Source of the DNA: JACQHC01 sp035559715
GTDB lineage: Bacteria > Gemmatimonadota > Gemmatimonadetes > Gemmatimonadales > GWC2-71-9
NCBI GenBank assembly: GCA_035559715.1
Contig: DATMAW010000067.1
Coordinates: 1 to 41,623 of the forward strand
DNA length: 41,623 nt
Direction: 5' to 3'
The notes below the pieces were generated by a model. The model saw nothing but the letters and a program-made list of their open reading frames with translations, had not been told where the DNA came from and made no database searches. Positions 39,384 through 41,623 of this stretch are shown one piece after another; positions within the stretch are counted from its first letter, which is position 1; the number at the start of each line of letters is the position of its first letter. Made by a program: the position numbers and the translations under genes.

Positions 39384-40904
39384 ATGACGTTCACGCCCCC
39401 GGAACAATTCAACATCGCCGACTACTTCCTGGACGATCGCGTGCGCGAGGGGTTGGGCGCCCGCACGGCCATCGTGACCGATCGCGCTCGTCTCACCTAC
39501 GGCGACGTGCAGGCGCTCGCGAACCGCTTCGGCAATCTGCTGCGCGAGGCCGGCGTCGAGCCGGAGCAGCGCGTGATCCTTGCGTTGCCGGACGGTCCCG
39601 AGTTCGCGGCGGCGCTGTTTGGAGTGCTCAAAATCGGTGCCGTGGTGGTGATGGTCAACCCGTACGTGCGCCCGGACGAAGCCGAGTACTTCCTGGGGTA
39701 CACCCGGGCGGTGGCGGCGCTGATCCACTCGGAGACGCGAGCCGTGTTCGAGGCTGCCGCCCGAGGCGCCACGTTCCTGAAGCGCCTCCTGGTGGTGGAT
39801 TCCCCGGAGTTCGAGCGGGCGCTCGGCGGGGCCGGCCCGGAACTGAGCAACTTCCCGAGCCACCGCGACGACGCCGCGATCTGGTTGTTTTCCGGGGGGA
39901 CCACGGGGCGGCCCAAGGCCGTCGTTCAGACGCACGCGTCGTTCGCGAACACGACCGAGTGCTACGCCAAGCAGTGGCTCGGCTACGGGCCGAACGACGT
40001 GACGCTCTCGGTGCCCAAGCTGTTCTTCGGCTATGCCACGGGCTCGAATCTGTTCTTTCCATTCTCGGTGGGCGCCACCTCGGTGCTGTTTGCCGAGCGC
40101 TGCACGGCGGACGTGGTGTTCGAGAAGATCGCGCGGCACCGGCCCACGATTCTCGTCAACGTCCCCACGATGGTGAATCAGATGGTGAGTCACCCGGCCG
40201 CGGCGCGGCAGGATCTGTCGTCGGTGCGATTCGCCACGTCGGCGGGCGAGGCGCTGCCGGTGGAGCTGTTCGAGCGGTGGAAGGCGACCTTTGGCGTGGA
40301 GCTGCTGGACGGGCTGGGAACGGCGGAGATGTGGCACATTTTCATCTCCAACCGGCCGGGCGAGGTGCGGCCCGGGACGCTGGGCCGGGTGGTGACGGGG
40401 TTCGACGTGCGGGTGCGGGATGACGAGGGTCGCGATCTTCCGGCGGGCGAGGTGGGCTGGCTCTGGGTGCGCGGGAACTCGCGCGCCATCGCCTACTGGC
40501 AGCAGATGGACAAAACCATGAGCGCGTTTCGCGGCGAGTGGTATGTGTCGGGCGACATGATCAGCATGGATGCCGACGGCTACGTCACCTACGCGGGCCG
40601 GGGCGACGACATGCTCAAGGTCTCGGGGCGGTGGTTGTCGCCGCAGGAGGTGGAGAACTGTCTGCTCGGGCATCCACGGGTTCGGGAGGCCGTCGTCGTG
40701 GGCGCGCAGGATGGCGCGGGGCTCACGTTCCCGCGGGCGTTCGTCGTGGCCAGCGGAGCGGCCGGGGAACTCGGGGAGGAGCTGAAGGCGTTCGTGAAGC
40801 AGCGGCTGGCGAGTTACAAGGCGCCGCGGGAGATCGTTTTTCTTGCCGCATTGCCGCGGACCCACCTTGGCAAGGTGGATCGAGGCGCGTTGCGAAGAGC
40901 GTGA
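39384..40904 (+). CDS. Benzoate-CoA ligase family enzyme, probable 2-aminobenzoate (anthranilate)-CoA ligase
   Basis: This 506-residue AMP-forming ligase activates an aryl acid with ATP and CoA. Its phosphate-binding loop is LFSGGTTGRPKAVVQTH. VPKLFFGYATGSNLFFPFSV is characteristic of benzoate/aminobenzoate-CoA ligases. LLDGLGTAEMWHIFISN is the A5 block, and WYVSGDMISMDADGYVTYAG the A7. The hinge is GRGDDMLKVSGRWLSPQEVE, and LPRTHLGKVDRGALR carries the catalytic Lys. The neighbouring kynureninase and aminobenzoyl-CoA monooxygenase/reductase make anthranilate the likely substrate; benzoate or salicylate are alternatives. ATG 39384 lies 7 bases after a -10 box. It is transcribed divergently from the pathway operon. 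Confidence 0.9.
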   Translation: MTFTPPEQFNIADYFLDDRVREGLGARTAIVTDRARLTYGDVQALANRFGNLLREAGVEPEQRVILALPDGPEFAAALFGVLKIGAVVVMVNPYVRPDEAEYFLGYTRAVAALIHSETRAVFEAAARGATFLKRLLVVDSPEFERALGGAGPELSNFPSHRDDAAIWLFSGGTTGRPKAVVQTHASFANTTECYAKQWLGYGPNDVTLSVPKLFFGYATGSNLFFPFSVGATSVLFAERCTADVVFEKIARHRPTILVNVPTMVNQMVSHPAAARQDLSSVRFATSAGEALPVELFERWKATFGVELLDGLGTAEMWHIFISNRPGEVRPGTLGRVVTGFDVRVRDDEGRDLPAGEVGWLWVRGNSRAIAYWQQMDKTMSAFRGEWYVSGDMISMDADGYVTYAGRGDDMLKVSGRWLSPQEVENCLLGHPRVREAVVVGAQDGAGLTFPRAFVVASGAAGELGEELKAFVKQRLASYKAPREIVFLAALPRTHLGKVDRGALRRA

Positions 40905-40949
40905 ATTGCGCCAGGATTGCAGCTCGAGCCGTGGCGCATGAGGCTGAAG

Positions 40950-41039
40950 GCGACGCGGAAGTGGCTGCACTCCTCGGGCCACGCGATGCGCGTGGCCGCG
41001 GTCATCACCGAGCCACCCGTGATTGACCGGATCCTCACG
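40950..41039 (+). pseudogene. Remnant of an IS91-like transposase C-terminus
   Basis: In one frame the sequence reads HSSGHAMRVAAVITEPPVIDRILT. This resembles the C-terminal zinc-ribbon end of IS91-family transposases, where CG-x-MR-V-A-I-P-VI-RIL-HL is typical. The first cysteines are lost and the frame ends in unrelated sequence, so no functional enzyme is coded. It abuts a second remnant at 41040. Confidence is limited because the match is short. Confidence 0.45.
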
Positions 41040-41216
41040 CCCTGGACGTTCCGGAACGACCTGGCGGACAGCGTCTGCTTGAGGAGATCCGTGCGAGTCA
41101 CTCGGCTGGCCGCCGGCTGCTGCTGGGACGGGGGGAGAGGTCATCGCCATGCCGGCTGCGCCGGCGAGGCCGAGTGCGACGACAGGCACTCCGCTGTGCC
41201 TCATAGAGACCACCAT
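41040..41216 (-). pseudogene. Frameshifted 5' remnant of a secreted (cupin-like) protein
   Basis: From ATG 41216 leftward the frame codes a signal-like MRHSGVPVVALGLAGAAGMA and MTSPP. A C6 tract (41130-41135) then shifts the frame, after which SQQQPAASRVTRTDLLKQ continues in the next frame. RTDLLKQTLS-type sequence often precedes a cupin barrel, but the barrel itself is gone. The remnant ends where the transposase remnant begins. The rest of 41217-41458 has no recognisable gene; it contains a TAAGTT box at 41420. Confidence 0.35.
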
Positions 41217-41458
41217 CTCCGATGGTAATGACGATGAGCCCCGACTCGAACGGCTCTGCCGGCGGTGCAGTCGAACGGCCGTCGTTGCAGCCTCGCTGCG
41301 GCGGTGACCCAGCGTCGTCACGGGAACAAGCTGCTCTTGTGGGGCGCCGCATAACGCCTGTCAACGCCCGCGTGGATTTGGTCCTGCCCGCAATCTTTCG
41401 GTACCGGCTCCGCCGAGCATAAGTTGTATGGTGGCACCGGCTCTAGCTGAGGAATCCC

Positions 41459-41623
41459 ATGCCGGTGACTGCCAAGCTGTCCAAGCAGTTCTACGATCGC
41501 CTGGGCGAGGACATCGCCAACGAACTGGTGGAGTGGTTCAACGCCGTGGACGCAACGTACCGCGCTGACCTGCGTGAGCTGAATGAGCTGAACTTCGCGC
41601 GCTTCGACGCCAAGTTGGAGCAG
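41459..41623 (+). CDS. Coiled-coil protein of unknown function (5' part, runs off right edge)
   Basis: Fifty-five codons are visible, beginning MPVTAKLSKQFYDRLGEDIA and continuing NELVEWFNAVDATYRADL, then RELNELNFARFDAKLEQ. The second half is a charged heptad-like helix, so a coiled coil is likely to follow. Small proteins with this start, a helix with LVEWFNAVD and a long coiled coil (sometimes with a final membrane span) seem common in this type of organism, but no function is known. A TAAGTT box lies 33 bases before the ATG. The 3' part is outside the window. Confidence 0.7.
   Translation, partial: MPVTAKLSKQFYDRLGEDIANELVEWFNAVDATYRADLRELNELNFARFDAKLEQ

Noticed and set aside
39273..41321. 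Long minus-strand frame opposite the CoA ligase
   Set aside because: Opposite a well-conserved AMP-forming ligase. Only its first part, near 41204, has protein-like sequence, and that is treated as a separate remnant.
1..41623. tRNA or rRNA genes
   Set aside because: No T-loop-like (GGTTCGAATC-type) or rRNA-like stretches were recognised on either strand when reading the intergenic regions.

Overview
The window is a high-GC bacterial chromosome segment with short gaps and many start/stop overlaps. The gene content fits a Gram-negative, aerobic member of a phylum such as Gemmatimonadota: an MglA/MglB pair, lipoproteins with lipoboxes, a TPR multiheme cytochrome, large secreted peptidases and the MEP isoprenoid pathway. 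The phylum is inferred from content and codon style and was not checked by any search.

Layout. 1-301 is the 5' part of a leftward MOSC-domain gene. 388-6638 holds ispG, pyk, a PhnP-like metallo-hydrolase, a long class II aldolase, a YtxH-like protein and a YihY/BrkB membrane protein. 6677-6779 is the SRP RNA, followed by a tight block dnaX-ybaB-recR-small membrane protein-mglB-mglA-pgsA-cinA (6834-13006), then grpE-dnaJ (13153-14990). 15006-16891 is a leftward pair of unknown lipoproteins. 17007-21687 carries pdxH, a secreted S9 peptidase, a YjbQ protein and an aldo/keto reductase. 21684-24364 has a four-helix membrane protein and an OpuB/OpuC-type ABC transporter. 24459-27997 has OsmC diverging from a two-gene cytochrome unit (diheme plus octaheme-TPR). 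28304-30850 is a metzincin-type lipoprotein protease.

The most interesting part is 30885-40904. Eight leftward genes and one divergent ligase gene together spell a route from tryptophan through kynurenine and anthranilate to anthraniloyl-CoA, and then through the hybrid 2-aminobenzoyl-CoA monooxygenase/reductase to beta-oxidation-like steps. No classical kynurenine formamidase is present. A creatininase-family amidohydrolase heads the operon and could fill that step. The crotonase lacks both hydratase glutamates and the Rid protein lacks the archetypal arginine, so the lower pathway probably uses unusual chemistry.

At the right edge, 40905-41458 holds remnants of an IS91-like transposase and of a second, frameshifted gene, followed by the start of a coiled-coil protein that runs off the window.

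Two structures run across the genes. Several promoters place a TAnnTT-like -10 box 7-8 bases before the ATG, as expected for leaderless mRNAs. A family of inverted 10-bp-period repeats (GGCGAT-N4) lies between cinA and grpE and between kynA and kynU.
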